Assembly: GCF_963678635.1 (NCBI RefSeq)
Contig: NC_087063.1
Span: 9,520,386 to 9,584,385, forward strand
Direction of reading: 5' to 3'
Origin: Symsagittifera roscoffensis
Lineage: Eukaryota > Xenacoelomorpha > Acoela > Convolutidae
Length of the DNA: 64,000 nt
A program made the position numbers and the translations under genes. Positions 21,651 through 32,276 of the stretch are shown one piece after another (the first letter of the stretch is position 1; every line of letters begins with the position of its first letter). The notes beneath the pieces were generated by a model. That model did no database searches. It saw nothing but the letters and a program-made list of their open reading frames with translations, and had not been told where the DNA came from.

Positions 21651-23682
21651 CTGAAATACATCGAAATGAAACAATAGCTTTACATCACCAGTTGTTGCGG
21701 TAAAGATCCTCAAAAAAGCCGGTTGATGTGCAAGAAGTAGCCCAAAAAGTTCAAATCAAAATTTACTTTACAAACAAAATATCACAATAGCTTTAATTGG
21801 CTAATGATATCTTCGTAAAATGACCGGTTGAGACCGCAGGCGCTAATCGCTTTAGCGACCGTAGGCGCTAATTAGTGAACGCAGGCGCTAATAGCTTTAG
21901 TTGCTCTAAATGCCAAAAAAATTGAAACTGATTCCATTCGATACTGACAAAAACAAAGTGCCGCTGGTTGAGCAATTAGCAAAATAATTTCCGACCACAA
22001 CAGAAAATTGCTGACAAAAAATGTACTGGAAAAAAGTAACAACTAGTTACACTAGTGGACAAAATTAGGCGCAAATTCAAGATTTTACTCTAAAAAAATC
22101 TGCTTCTTATTTCCATCTTGGACATTATTACTTTCGAAACTTAAATGAAAACTGAATTCCAAAGGGGCCCTTTCATTTAGTTACTGTAACATTCGCCCGG
22201 AAGTACATATCGACGGAAAATAAAGCTAGGTTCTAAAACGACTGGCTAGCGTCTAAACACAGCTCTACATGCTTTTCACCGTCTCTGCCAAAGCCAGTTC
22301 TTTTTGGTGGTCTTTCTAACATCGGTTCGACAAAAACGCTTTTGTTTCCGGCTTCGGTCAAAACACTAAAAATAACTATATTATATGCTAGAACAGTGAG
22401 CTCATGGCTGGGTCTCAGTATCCCCAGACCACGAGGTCACTCCTAAAAACAGGGCTACTACTATTTATTATATTACTATTGTTTTTGTTCAGTAGATAAA
22501 AATCACCATCTCCATCGAAGATGGATCAACCCTTTCCCTCACTCCTAGCTTCTCACTCTCTGAAAATGAATCTGGATGTTAATTAAATTCAATTCAGGAC
22601 ATGACCAGGAAGCTAAAAGTTTATATAAAACAGTTTGAATCTTGGGCCCGTAACCCCTCCCGATTCTGGAATCCGGGGAAATAGCACTCATATTTCTTTC
22701 CGGAAGGCTGGACACGTCGTCCCAAAACCCTTCCTCGTTTGTGTGAATTGCTCGGTAACGATTGTAGCGGCACAATCGTTACAACTCGGAGCGGTTTCAG
22801 ACAGTTTCCAGTTCTATCTGTTGTTGTTTTCTCGTAGTTGTTTTAACTGCAACTATTGCTGTTCCTTTTTTCTTCCGTTTTCTGTCGCAAAATGGCCTTT
22901 TTAACATTTCTCAGAAATGTGACGTCACAATTCGAAATTAACATGTCAGTCAACACCAACCCTTCCCGATTTGTCTAATCGTTCAAATAACGTCACTAAT
23001 CTGTAAAAACCATCAATCTTCCAGGCTAGCTGCTCTTTTTCTGTTCCAAAAAAAATTCAAATCCAAAACTGCATTTTCGTACAGTCTGGTCGAAGGTCAC
23101 ATACTCCCCGGACAGCCCGGTCAATGTCCTCATTGAGTCTTGTAGTCTTCATCGAACTGGTAGAGTGTCAATGAACAGAATTTACAAAATGCATAAAGTC
23201 ACTTTTATCCACGTCATATCGACTCACTGCAGAATATAAATGGCATCATACTACACTATTTTAGCATTCCAAATTTTTTCACCAATCTGCACTTTCGAGG
23301 ATATACTTAACGTAAAACAACTTTTAAGACTTCCAACGTCTATGTCCCGATTTAAAACTTTCTCTAGGTTTAAAAGTGAAGGAACGCAGGACAGTCCTGC
23401 CAACCCACAAACTAAAAGTATCCTTCTATGCTTCTTCCTCTCGGAAATCTAGTTGTTACTGGTCCTGAAAACTAAGGAACTCGGTGGTTAGAAGGAACAA
23501 TGAAATAATCTCCTTCTTCAAGAGATTACCCAAGCCTTTCATGTCACCACAAAGTGATCAATTGTCCTAGTTGATTAAAAACAATTATGCAGGCTGGAAT
23601 ATTCTAAAATACTCTCCACTCAAGCCTTTCTAAGTAATTAGGAAGTGTCTCTAAAGCCACCAACTAAAATCAAAATGCAAAT
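21651..23682. other. ITPR 5' flank / unlocated 5'-UTR exon region, no gene recognised
   Basis: AT-rich at its left end and more balanced from about 22.2 to 23.6 kb. The acceptor at 21651 implies an upstream non-coding ITPR exon, perhaps here or beyond the repeat block. Part of 23.1-23.68 kb may be the 3' non-coding tail of the neighbouring multi-ORF block, whose composition it shares. Confidence 0.5.
21836..21900 (+). repeat. Three copies of a gcaggcgctaat motif
   Basis: g(c/t)aggcgctaat starts at 21836, 21861 and 21881, followed by variable cgctttag or agctttag ends. It lies about 190 bp upstream of the first ITPR coding exon, where a promoter or 5'-UTR intron would be. No function can be assigned. 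Confidence 0.65.
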
Positions 23683-24990
23683 TTATAAATGTTGCAATTG
23701 TTCTTTCGTAGGCGCCTCCTGTCTATTGTTCTCCTTCACATGAGCTTCCAGCCATCGTATCGCCAACATAACTCCCACTATCACTATCGTTATGGGCTGT
23801 GATGAGTCTGGTAATTCCATCGAGAGCAGCTCTCCACAGTCCCAGATCAACACCAGATTACTACGCCCGGGGTACCACCATGTTTGTAGTAAGCAATGGC
23901 AGGGGAACTCGTCATGTGTTGACATGATGCTCCTCCAAATACGTTTCCCCGAAGCTTCCACTAGTAGTTCCACTACCATCGTCACTCGCCGGACTTCATC
24001 ATTCTCATCTACTGCATTGTAATCCGTGACTGTTGATCCTTTCTGCTTTTGTACTTCAAAGTCACTGAAGTTCCCACTGGCGTATCCAATGAACTTCTTT
24101 CCCAGTATCGATTCTAATTCCTCTTTGGTTCTCTATGGAACTGCTGAGAACATTTTGCACAGTAACTCGTAAGATTTTTCTGATATTCTTGCTGGTCTTA
24201 CTCATTTCGGCACTGAGAAGGCTTGATCCACGATCGTTCTAGTACTTTTCATATCCACTGCTACGAAATGCACTGTGTATCTGCTCTTGCACATTGGAGC
24301 TAGAGTTGATCCCACCAAATATCTCGTTCCCGTCGGTCTTTGATAAGTTTCCTTCTGCCGGATGTTCATTTCCGCCTCGATCGCTTCTCTCCATTTTCCA
24401 ATATACTTCTGCTCACTTTGCAACACTCCTGGAAACACTTCTACACTGATGGTAGTGACCATCTCATTTTTTGTTCTAGATTCCATAGTGATTCTAGAGA
24501 ACCAAACATGCTGTAGAACCCTGGTGCAACCACTAGATTCACCACGGTTCCTTCATGGCAGTCTGCAATCAGTTCCGTTTCTGTTTTCGCCTTCATCACA
24601 ATATTCCCAAACAATATCGTCAATTGCTTGTGTTGTTTCTCCAGGGTCTTTACGCAATCCAGACTTCCACAGATGTGACCTTCCAGTCCACCGACATCTG
24701 CCAGACAACTACCAGGTTTGACCCAGTCCTCTGGTCCCCAGCCAGGAAATTCTACCTTGTCCTCTCCGTTGCTCTTAGAGGCCGTTGTCATGAAACTATA
24801 GATGACGTTCAGGTCACGCAAGTTACAGTCTCAGTTCAATTCCCTCTGCACATCGTGTGTCGCCCGTAATATTGAATCGGCGTTGGGACTCGGACACCAT
24901 GATGGTTTCATCAGCAATTCGTCCGAGAATCCCAATCCAAACTCCACTCGGTGGTCAGATTTTGGTACTGAAGTTGCAGTCACCTTTTCT
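23683..24990 (-). pseudogene. Piece 10: cysteine-bearing membrane protein with C-terminal TM helix
   Basis: Three open segments (about 24821-24441, 24486-24202, 23985-23683) separated by stops and shifts. Cysteines are spread through the first two (PGSCLADVGG, HICGSLDC, IADCHEGT, APMCKSR) and the last (EFPCHCLLQ, IWDCGEL). The last segment ends with the hydrophobic run ITIVIVGVMLAIRWL at its residues 65-79 and a charged 21-residue tail. This is the layout of a type I membrane glycoprotein. No signal peptide could be placed because the start is broken. Confidence 0.5.
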
Positions 24991-25001
24991 TCCAAGACTA
25001 G

Positions 25002-25995
25002 TCACAGCTTGGTCTGCTGATTAGTAGCGCTTCTTATCGTGACGATTTTTGACGTCCAGAATCTTAGCAACACTGCTTGCTCGTAATCAAAGAAGCAATC
25101 GCGTATGTCTTCATTTATGAAGGGATTGTACGCCATCCCTGTGATTCCGGATACGTAATTGTATGACTTCTTCCTGATCAGTCCACAATATTCACTGGAT
25201 CTCGGCAGTGCTCCCATAGATTCTTTTGAGAGCATCAGCTCCTTGTTTGAGAACCTCCTTATTTTGTCTATTTTCTTCGGTTCTAGTTCCACGGGTTCTT
25301 TCATGTTTACTCGCATTGCTTTGCTCTGATATATGTCCAAAAGTGCAAGCAAGAGCAAGGCTTTCGCTCGTTCATCGCCTTCATTTAGCATCTTGACACA
25401 AGTGCTCAGTGCTGGCACTGAAATCTGCTCTATCATAAATCGAACGAAACAGAGAGCGTCTCTCCGCTTCGCGCACGATACTGCTACTCCTTCTTGGGTC
25501 ATCAGATCTCTCACACTCGTCATTAAGATCACCTTTTCCTCTTTCGATCTTTTCCTTTCTTCCGAATCATACTCCCCGCGAGTCAGTCCAATCATGCACC
25601 AAGCGAACCTTAGTTTTAACTCTGTTCTCACATAGGGTATTGCCATCAGTGCATGTGTCTTTGGTTCTCATCTCTTCTTCGAAGTATCGCAACACTACCG
25701 CTTTCCATGGAAGGCTCACCAACTGCTCCATCGTTTCCACGTGCATTTCAGACCATACCAGAGTCCCGTATGCCTTCTGCTTCAGGGTGGTGCCTTGCAT
25801 CATTGTCTCCCAATAACCTTCCATGGCACTTTTGTCTTCAAGAGCCATTAAGTGTCCTCTGGCCGAATTTCTGTACTCTAACATCTCCATGTATCCACCG
25901 GCGGGTTCATCAAACGATGCAGTTTCCGACACTGTCAGTCGGTTATATTCGACTGGGACCAGCTGTCCTACGACGCTTCCCTTTCCGTGATTCAT
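25002..25995 (-). pseudogene. Piece 9: unknown protein in two overlapping frames
   Basis: Starts at ATG 25995 (MNHGKGSVVGQLVPVEYNRL) and passes near 25640 into a second frame that runs to 25002. The second part is helical and basic (SVRDLMTQEGVAVSCAKRR, ALLLLALLDIYQSKAM) and contains AYNPFINEDIRDCFFDYEQA. No family recognised. Its position is just before the membrane protein. Confidence 0.45.
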
Positions 25996-26028
25996 GGGAG
26001 ACGGTTTGAAGTCTTTAAGAGTACTCTC

Positions 26029-27074
26029 TCAACATTGGCTGAGTATCTCCAATTCTAACGTCGCTCCAGTCAGAGTGCGGTCACTCTTCTTAGTTTTGTA
26101 ACTGGCTGATTTTATTCCTGCCATGAGAATGGGTGGCACCATCGCTACTTCAGTCAACATCCTGTCTGTGCCAGGCAATCGATCATCACCCTGTCCCAAG
26201 TCCATAGCTTCTTCGACGCATTTTCTCTTAGCTGAGTTGCCGGCTTTCATCGAGATTTCGGAATCCACCTTTGTCTTCCCCGTTTTCCTCAATGTCACCT
26301 TGCTACCCAGTTTCATTTTCATTTCATTAATTCTGTCAATCACCATTTTCGATCGCATCGTTCCCTTCCGGGTCCTTGACAGATATACTACTTCTTCCTT
26401 GTCTTCTTGCAGCGTCATCTTTAAAGGAGAATTTGCCTCACTTTCGTCAGTGGCTGAGTCAATCACTAACTCGCTCAATCTCCCTTCACACTCGTCAGGT
26501 TTATCAAGGACCACCCGCATTAGTGGTCGGTTGAGACCTAGTTTCAAAATAGATTGGGTTCCGTAGCTCTGAACTACTGCCCAGACCTCTTCCATGAAGG
26601 CCACTCCGTCCATTCTGCATCCTGTCCTATTTTCATGGTCTCTATGATGCACCTCCCACTCCTCTTGGGGCAACGTTCCCAAGAATTTCACTCTGGCAGT
26701 GCCTTTTATCCTTCTTCTCCTTGGTAATTCCATTAAGAGTCTCGGTTCGGCATTTTTGGAATTGCTCGGAGGGCTGCTCTCCGGTAAGTCCCAGCTCGAT
26801 CCCAAGAAGGCCGAGGGAGGTACCAGCGTGGAAGTTCCCTCGTCTGCCGGCTCAGTTGTCGCTTCCAACGTGTCCATGCCGTTTTCAAAATCGCTGAAGA
26901 AACTGAAGTCCAGGCTGTACATCTCTCCTGTCGAAGCCTTATTGTCTTCTTTCGCGGCTTGATCGGGATCCTGTTGCATAGGTTCATCCGATCGACGGCT
27001 TCCTCCCTGCCCATCGTCTCGTCTCGGATTCTGTCCTGAACTTGAGGGACCTTGCTCTTCACTCCTTGCCCCAT
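26029..27074 (-). pseudogene. Piece 8: charged low-complexity protein
   Basis: Begins at an ATG (27074), shifts frame at about 26980 and then runs 316 codons. Acidic, Ser/Thr/Pro-rich first third (FSFFSDFENGMD, EPADEGTS), a basic patch (PRRRRIKG), then a Lys/Glu-rich part with KMKLGSKVTLRKTGKTK. It has the look of an intrinsically disordered phosphoprotein or adaptor. No domain recognised. Confidence 0.45.
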
Positions 27075-27092
27075 CAGGAAATTTCGGTATAG

Positions 27093-27240
27093 TTAGTCTG
27101 CCAGCGGAACTACTTTGACCTCTTCATGTCCGAAGGGTGCTAACATGATTCTAGTCTGTAGGGTTCCTCCCACCGTTAACCCTGGTTTTACACTCGTTAA
27201 GATTAGGGAGGCTTCTGGTAAGTCAGCCTTGCCTCTCATA
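27093..27240 (-). pseudogene. Piece 7: C-terminal end of the helical protein in a shifted frame
   Basis: About 49 codons in a new frame: ADLPEASLILTSVKPGLTVG and IMLAPFGHEEVKVVPLAD, then a stop. The beta-type composition and clean stop suggest it is the true C-terminus. Confidence 0.45.
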
Positions 27241-28111
27241 ATCATAGGCGCTAGACCCAGTTTTGCCCCATTCGTCGTCAAACCTCCCAGGCTTTGGAGT
27301 CGCGGCATTGCTCATTCGTCTCCTCGTTGCTTCATCAGTGTAAGTAAACTGCGTATACTGTAGCACTGCAACGTTTCTGCCAATGAAACATGGATCCATC
27401 ATTTCAGAGAATTTCGCTCTTCTCCTCTCGTTGGTCTCAAAGGCTCCCATCCTAGGGGTTTGCACTGCGGAGACTGCTCTGAGCAGCATCCTTCTTATCA
27501 GAGAAAAATCAGGGGTTTCCTCCGGAAGTTTCTTGTAATCACCCCAGCCTTTCGTCTCTTCTTTCACCTTATGGTACGCAGTCATTAGACGAGGAATTCT
27601 CGTGATCTCGCAGTCCGTTTTATCATGCGGCCGTAAGTTCCAGAGCTTTGGGAACACCTCGATGTCTCCTCTATCCACTTCTACCATACGATCACGGAAG
27701 TGATCGTCAAAGTTAACGACCGTCATCTCTGGCTCCGATATCTTTGCAAACAAAAAGTCTTCGCTCATGTGCTCTCGCAGTACAAGCTGCTCACACCAAT
27801 TCAGCACGCTTCCGTCCACTGCTGATATGAGGTTCAGTTGCAGCACCGACCTCCTGTATGCTTCCACCTTAACATCAGGGAACGCAAACATGACTGCAGG
27901 TCCATATATTACCGTCACAAACTCCGTGGCTCCTCTGATCAGTGCTATGGGATCGGTGCTCATAGCTAAGCTCAGATCAGTTAGTAGGGGCATGCCCCCA
28001 ACATGACGTCGCACGTCTTCCTCTCTCTGAATCGTTTCATCCTCTCCTGTTCCAAATCGATTCTGCTGCAGGAGGTACTGAATAAGAGTATGTCGCAAAT
28101 CTCTTATCTTG
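27223..28111 (-). pseudogene. Piece 6: large alpha-helical protein, second part
   Basis: In frame with piece 5 across a single TGA. It is the longest undisturbed stretch of the block (about 290 codons): ALIRGATEFVTVIYGPAVMF, LNWCEQLVLREHMSEDFLF, VFPKLWNLRPHDKTDCE, MMDPCFIGRNVAVLQYTQF. Near 27240 the sense moves to another frame. With piece 5 it gives a protein of at least 450 residues, without signal peptide or membrane segment. Confidence 0.55.
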
Positions 28112-28113
28112 TT

Positions 28114-28614
28114 TCAGGAATCCATAGATCGTTTCACGTCGGACTTCCTCACGTTCTCTCTCATCTGCTCCGGATAGCGTGTCAAATTCATCAATCCTCC
28201 CAAGTTTCCATGCGTTATCGCGATCAAAATTAGAAGTCCATCTAATTGCAAATTCTGCACTCCCTCTGTGAGCAGTACTGCTGGTCCTCTCACAAATTTC
28301 TCTGCGCCGAACGTCACGAACAGGGCTAGTAATTCAACGATCGATACTTCTACGACTACTTGGAGGAATTCTTTTATCAGATATCGAGAAAGTGAAGGGT
28401 ATACTTTCGCCAAGAAGGACGCGGTCCATCCGGCTCCTAGCCCTTCCAACATGATGTCAGTCCGGTCAAAGTCTTCTTTTCTCTTCGCATTCTGTTTCCA
28501 GAAAGCTTCCAGGGTCACTTGGCACACTCTGTTCACGAAATCGGCTGGTTTTTCTTCAGCATTTTCGCCCATGTTTACCTCTTTCACTAAGTAGGCATGA
28601 ATCTTCCTGATCAT
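28114..28614 (-). pseudogene. Piece 5: large alpha-helical protein, first part
   Basis: 167 codons with long predicted helices (KIHAYLVKEVNMGENAEE, then AKVYPSLSRYLIKEFLQ, then VSIVELLALFVTFGAEKF). A TGA at 28114-28116 interrupts it, and the same frame continues in piece 6, so this is a point nonsense change, not a junction. Looks like a soluble structural or nucleocapsid-like protein, but I recognise no family. Confidence 0.5.
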
Positions 28615-28689
28615 TACTGCCCTCGCTCGAAAGCATCCGCGCCCAATGCTGCTATGCGAGGGGTCAAGTGCAGCCGGTTGTTAGCCTCT

Positions 28690-29131
28690 GGTTTCGTTCT
28701 CAAAACCATCGCTTCCAAGTGAGCTCTGGTCTCTTGGAGTTCTTCCTTCTCTCTCCTACCTCTTTTATCTCCATTCCCCGGAACCATAAATCGTTTGATA
28801 TCGCCACGATCACTCTATGATCATCGTCGATTCCTGGCTTCAACTTCAGCTGTCGGCTGAAGTTTGACAGTTCCAAGCCCAGTACCTCGTCTAACCCTAG
28901 CATGTGTAGTGAATGGTCCTTAAATCCTTGCATCGCATTTGAGATGTCGGACCACACCGCAGGTAATTCAGCTCTGAGTGGCCTCAGATTCTTCATCTCT
29001 ATTCCACGATTTGTCGCAGATATGATATTCCTCTCTGGGAGCTGTGTATATCCCGGAGACAGTGCAAACACAGCTCTCGGTGTTATTTTGGTGAAGGCAC
29101 CTTCTTTCAGAGTGTCCACTACTTCACCCAT
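28690..29131 (-). pseudogene. Piece 4: continuation with ALSPGY and DDDHRV motifs
   Basis: Contains FTKITPRAVFALSPGY, LPAVWSDISNAM and KPGIDDDHRVIVAISNDLWF. The last could serve as the C-terminal D-x-x-H block of the domain begun in piece 3. Ends in a frameshift at about 28690, after which the frame resumes. Confidence 0.45.
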
Positions 29132-29159
29132 TGACTCGAGGATATCCTTTATAGCTGGT

Positions 29160-29459
29160 CACACAGCGTCTTCGGCTGTTGTAGGCTCTCAGGAAACCCC
29201 TACTGTGTAGATGGTCGTTAATGCCAGCATACACGATAGTGATTGGGTTCATTTCTGTCTGTCGTTGTACTCCGGTTGCCATCGACACAGATTGCATTAG
29301 ATCCAGGTCGACCGCTGCCAACATTATAACATCTGGCCAAAACAGAGACTTGGAGGTGTACACGAAATCTGAGCTCGCGACAACCATGATTTTTGCCTTC
29401 CTCATTTCTGCTTTGTCATATGCAGCAAAGATGATCTCATCTTTTTTGATCGCCTTCAA
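29160..29459 (-). pseudogene. Piece 3: SGNH-like segment with GxND motif
   Basis: Contains IMVVASSDFVY, PDVIMLAAVDLDLMQ and IVYAGINDHLHSRGFL. The beta-strand followed by G-x-N-D resembles block III of SGNH hydrolases. It comes after the D-x-x-H motif of piece 1, so it belongs to a second domain rather than the same one. Broken at both ends by frame changes. Confidence 0.5.
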
Positions 29460-29463
29460 TCAA

Positions 29464-29818
29464 CCGTATCTCTGAACATCACCTTCTTGGCTTACTTGTT
29501 TCGGGTACGCTCTTTCTTTTACATGACCTGGAGGTGCGTTTATCTTTCTGAACATTTTAACGTGTTGTCCTATTGGTGCCCTAGTCGCAAAGAATCTTCC
29601 GGGTCTTTCTTCTCGATTTCCTTCATCGTGATTCAGCTTCACATCTTGCAATGACCTCGCATTCACTTGTTTTAGAGCAGTCCCTCTTGTTTTAGGGCAG
29701 TTTTAGGTGCCCTAGTCGCAAAGAATTTTCCGGGCCTTTCTTCTCGATTTCCTTCATCGTGATTCAGCTTCACACCTTGCAATGACCTCGCATTCACTTG
29801 TTTTAGGGCAGTCCCTCT
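29464..29818 (-). pseudogene. Piece 2: frame-shifted continuation with a duplicated segment
   Basis: Continues piece 1 in another frame. The segment NARSLQ-VKLNHDEGNREE followed by RPG-FFATRAP is encoded twice because of a 113-bp direct duplication. The second copy continues into PIGQHVKMFRKINAPPGHVK. No family recognised. Confidence 0.5.
29575..29818. repeat. 113-bp direct duplication, 131-bp period
   Basis: 29575-29687 and 29706-29818 both begin ggtgccctagtcgcaaagaa and end agcagtccctct or ggcagtccctct, with a handful of substitutions. The 18-bp spacer holds a further tgttttagggcag, the motif that also ends each copy, so slippage or unequal exchange on that motif is likely. Confidence 0.9.
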
Positions 29819-30545
29819 AAATCGGCAAATTTCAAGGCAGTTGTAGAGCCGAAGTTTATGCCAGCGGCTATCAACCAGTCCACGCCTGTTATTGAGTACA
29901 GTCCGTTGACAGACAATCTCGCTCCATTCAACATCCTCATGGCATCTGCTGCAAAGCTCACCGTCTGAAGGTTCAATTTCATCAGATCCTCTTTGTACAT
30001 ATGCCAGGGAGAAGGTATGGGCCTCGACCACATCAAAGAGCTCCTGTCCGGGCGTCGCTCCTCTCGACTGGTGCTTGTCGTCTCTGATCTTGTATCCAAT
30101 CTAGAGGTGCTGGTCGTCTGCGCGTTCGAATTGACAGGTCCTAATCTTCGTCTTGGATGGACAGTTCTTCTCAATGGCGCTTCCCCCAATCGGTCTTGTA
30201 CATCTGTCTTTTGTCCTGGCTCGCTAGAACTTTGCGTCCTGTAGTTCGTCACGGCTGGGACCGCTCCCAAACGTGTTTCTAATTTAGGCGGCACAAAGGT
30301 TGAAATTGCCGGCTCATTCGAGGTTTCTTCCTTCTTCAGCACTCCCGTGTCAAAGAGCTCGACTTTCATTTCATCCAGTCGCTCTGGGAATATTCTGTTC
30401 AACCAGGCTTGTCCTTCAAGGCTATCAAAGTGTATTCCATCGGTGGTTAATCTGGCCTGATCCATAGCTCTCAGCTCATGTTCGATATCCATAAGGATCA
30501 TCCGTCCAGCATTCCAACTCGCCAAGTTCCTTACTATATTGTTCC
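29819..30545 (-). pseudogene. Piece 1: SGNH-hydrolase-like C-terminal part plus Arg/Ser/Thr-rich region
   Basis: The frame is open from just after a stop at about 30560 with no ATG at the edge, so the start is missing. Early on it has LTTDGIHFDS, which resembles block V (D-x-x-H) of SGNH/GDSL hydrolases, followed by a helix ending ELFDTGVL. A low-complexity stretch rich in Arg, Ser and Thr (RRTVHPRRRLGPVN, then repeated TSTSR) follows, then a more ordered end with VDWLIAAGINFGSTTAL. The N-terminal half of the hydrolase, with the Ser block, is absent. Activity cannot be expected. The SGNH link rests on one motif. Confidence 0.5.
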
Positions 30546-32276
30546 ACCTGATGACTCTTTAATAAGTTTATCACAGCTATAAGGCTACATACCAGCGTTA
30601 TAAAAATGCATATATATCAGCAAAATGTATCATTTTATCGATGAAGTCACATATCAGCATAAAATGCATCGTCGTAATGTTAGTTTATCTTAGCCGTCCT
30701 TCGTCTACAATAGCGCTAATAGAGTTGTCGATAAATTGAACTTTGCGCAGCGATCAAAATTGAACTTTGAAATTCAGTACAAGGTTTACATAGACCAATT
30801 GATCATAGCTACTCTCTAAAAAGTTATCAATATTTGATTTCAATGACTTACCAAAATCGTCCGGGTCTAAAAATGCCAGTTTTCCTCATCTGCTTTAAGA
30901 TTTGCATCGTAGTGAAATCTTTCTTGAATAATCGGAGTAAAAAATTTGTTCATGCAATGTGAAACATTTTCAGCATGAAAATGGAAACAATCAGTGCGAT
31001 ACTTTTACTCAGACGTTTGTTGCCTATTCACTCGAAATAAGAAACTTTGTGCTGAAGAGGAAAATTGGCTTTTTCAGATCCGAATTACATTGATAAGTCC
31101 TCTCCAATGAAGATAGTTTCATAGAGCGAAGCTCTGATCATTTGCTTTTGGTAGATGTAACGCTTTTTACTGAATAACTTAAGGCGCTATCGGTAAATGT
31201 AACAATTTGATTGAACTTTGAAGAATCCAAAATGGACATTGAAAACAGGCATGATGGATAGTAATATCCTGAATTTGTGCTTAATTATGTACACTAATAA
31301 TAACAAAAAAAGGTATATTAAGTTAATCCGAAGGTCAGAAACTTTTATGACAACCGAAAATTCACTAGTTCTTCGTCATATCACCCAGTCGGAAAAAACC
31401 TTTGGATTTTCATATTTTAGGGAAAAGTAAAGTATATAACGTGAGTAATGTGCGTAGTCTAAGGGTTATACTAAGCAGCGCTTTTGTTCCCCCGGCCAGA
31501 CAGAAAAATCTTCGAATGCAGTTTTATCATTTATCGTGCCGAGTATACAGGTAGCGCTTGCAACCTGTGTTGCCATGAGAGATTTTCTGCTGAAGAAAAA
31601 AACTTGCTATGGCTTCCTCAGTCCATATGCTTAAAGTTTTACAAAGCTCATATATAAAACTCAGTGCCAGGGCCGACGGCAATCTTAGCTTTAAGAAACA
31701 AGAAGCTTTTCAGCCATCAATCAATCATTCGTTACACTTCGTTTTCATCAACTTATTGGTTAAAACTGAAGTAAACTTAGATAGTTCAAACAAATCATAG
31801 AAAACAATGTAAAAACATCCATTACCAGAATGAATTAACAAAGTTCTCTCATGTCAGCTAAACTTAAAACGATTCCAACCAATCTTTGCATCGGCTGCCA
31901 CTATGTTATATGCGAAGTTGATAAGTAGAGCTCTCATAAAAAAGATTTTTCAAAAGTTTTGTATAATGTTTGAGTTCAACTGTGATGAATAGTTTTATTC
32001 AATTTCATGTTTCGATTTTGTGTTGGGTTTTTCTTTCAACTTTTTGTTCGCTTCTATCTTTCGACCAACTCAAATTTATTCTGACTTTGTGTTCGACTTT
32101 GTTCCGACCGGCTCGATTTTATGTTTTGATTTTGACTTCGTCCATAGAGCCTTCTCGATTTGATTTTCAGGCGAACTTTGGCATGTGATCGACACGCCTC
32201 GGTTGAAACATAAATTGTCAACCCCGACTTGGTGTATTTAAGCATATTTGTATGTCTTTTAATTTACGATCACCGC
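30546..32276. other. AT-rich stretch, no gene recognised
   Basis: Base composition changes at once from the multi-ORF block. Open frames are short and without family resemblance. From about 31970 the DNA takes on a degenerate repetitive look (cgattttg/cgactttg motifs) that leads into the minisatellite. Confidence 0.5.

Larger units (their letters stand above)
23683..30545 (-). mobile_element. Decayed multi-ORF element of unknown class, 5'-truncated
   Basis: A 6.9-kb minus-strand stretch, visibly richer in GC than its flanks, is filled by a chain of ORFs that follow one another with small shifts of frame and in-frame stops. The reading frame is open almost everywhere in one of the three minus frames, as expected of coding DNA that decayed after insertion. 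The left limit in gene direction is abrupt: at about 30545 the frame opens in the middle of a domain, and the DNA beyond is AT-rich. That is how a 5'-truncated copy looks. No reverse transcriptase, integrase, transposase or polymerase motif is visible. Candidates are a virus-derived segment, a large transposon cargo region, or host genes copied as a block. Individual pieces are listed separately. Confidence 0.6.

Noticed and set aside
26123-26566. 147-codon plus-strand ORF
   Set aside because: Antisense to piece 8 of the multi-ORF element, whose minus-strand composition is more protein-like and fits the chain of pieces.
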